Below, piece after piece: positions 33,183 to 33,431 of a DNA stretch of 33,431 nucleotides. A program made the translations under genes and the position numbers. Below the pieces are notes generated by a model. It was given only the letters and a program-made list of their open reading frames with translations, did no database searches and had not been told where the DNA came from. The number at the start of each line of letters is the position of its first letter. Within the stretch, counting starts at the first letter, position 1. The stretch is from Acidobacteriota bacterium. Lineage in GTDB: Bacteria > Acidobacteriota > Terriglobia > Versatilivoradales > Versatilivoraceae. Where the stretch lies: positions 1-33,431 of the forward strand of contig JAKEER010000426.1 of the NCBI GenBank assembly GCA_022616615.1, given 5' to 3'.

Positions 33183-33212
33183 GACACGGCTTCCTTTAAG
33201 AAGGAGATTCAG

Positions 33213-33260
33213 GTTGAAAAGCAAACCGCGAAGACGCAAAGGGCGCGAAGAAGATTTCGC
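33213..33260. repeat. short dispersed motif (CGCGAAGACGCAAAGGGCGCGAAG)
   Basis: The string ACCGCGAAGACGCAAAGGGC followed by GCGAAG is a motif I recall as scattered through intergenic regions of several bacterial phyla. It occurs once in this window. Confidence 0.35.
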
Positions 33261-33345
33261 AGAATGGCGTGGATGCTAACAAGCCCTGAAAGGAGTTGTC
33301 AAATGAGGGTGCAATCAAAAGTGGCGGGCGGCCCGCAGCGGGCCG

Positions 33346-33415
33346 GAGCCCTTGCTGACGCGCGGGCTACTGACTGGCACCGGCCCTGTCAGTAGCCCGA
33401 CCGTGAGGGAGGGCT
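33346..33415. repeat. dispersed palindromic repeat, copy 2
   Basis: Reverse-complement counterpart of 21455-21528: CCTTGCTGACGCGCGGGCTA leads in and GTAGCCCGACCGTGAGGGAG leads out, with GGGCTACTGA / TCAGTAGCCC as the inner stem. Only the inner loop differs. Confidence 0.75.
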
Positions 33416-33431
33416 GCAGAGCTTGCCCGCC

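Overview
The window looks like a piece of an Acidobacteriota chromosome, most plausibly a Bryobacterales or Solibacter-like member. This is inference from three things. The first is the housekeeping block tRNA-Leu, tig, clpP, clpX, lon, engB, rho. The second is the style of the accessory genes: an ECF sigma factor with anti-sigma and CHAT partners, an NHL-repeat secreted protein, Uma2, and a PQQ dehydrogenase with a diheme cytochrome. The third is the very repeat-rich, GC-rich intergenic DNA full of palindromes. No rRNA, CRISPR array, intact transposon or prophage is visible.

Region 1 (1-2757, + strand) is a compact three-gene lipid or polyketide cassette. It has the C-terminal end of a ketoacyl-ACP synthase III fused to a heme-oxygenase-like diiron (HDO) domain, a three-His-box fatty acid desaturase, and a protein I do not recognise. 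The intergenic gaps are 2 and 6 bases. This is the best candidate for an undescribed pathway in the window. A 95-base palindrome and a nucleoside hydrolase-like gene follow.

Region 2 (4393-13119) is the proteostasis and transcription-termination block: tRNA-Leu(TAG), trigger factor (TTG start just downstream of the tRNA), ClpP, ClpX (TTG start), Lon, EngB (TTG start overlapping the lon stop) and Rho, all on +. Cytidylate kinase converges on rho across an inverted, tandemly repetitive spacer. A GT-C type membrane glycosyltransferase and a small coupled membrane protein follow on the minus strand.

Region 3 (15213-25721) is accessory and repeat-laden: a Uma2 nuclease-fold protein, a secreted beta-rich protein, an NHL-repeat protein, a possible 50-residue secreted peptide, a small helical protein, an anti-sigma factor, an ECF-type sigma factor and a CHAT protease gene. 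The CHAT gene has lost its central TPR region and is out of frame. Dispersed palindromic repeats fill every gap here, and a 95-base repeat flanks the sigma gene on both sides.

Region 4 (25722-33182, - strand) holds a 990-residue ACP, fatty acyl-AMP ligase and acyltransferase fusion. Next come a translationally coupled diheme cytochrome c and PQQ alcohol dehydrogenase (periplasmic alcohol oxidation), a conserved hypothetical protein and a low-specificity threonine aldolase. The window ends inside another dispersed palindrome that also occurs, inverted, near 21.5 kb.
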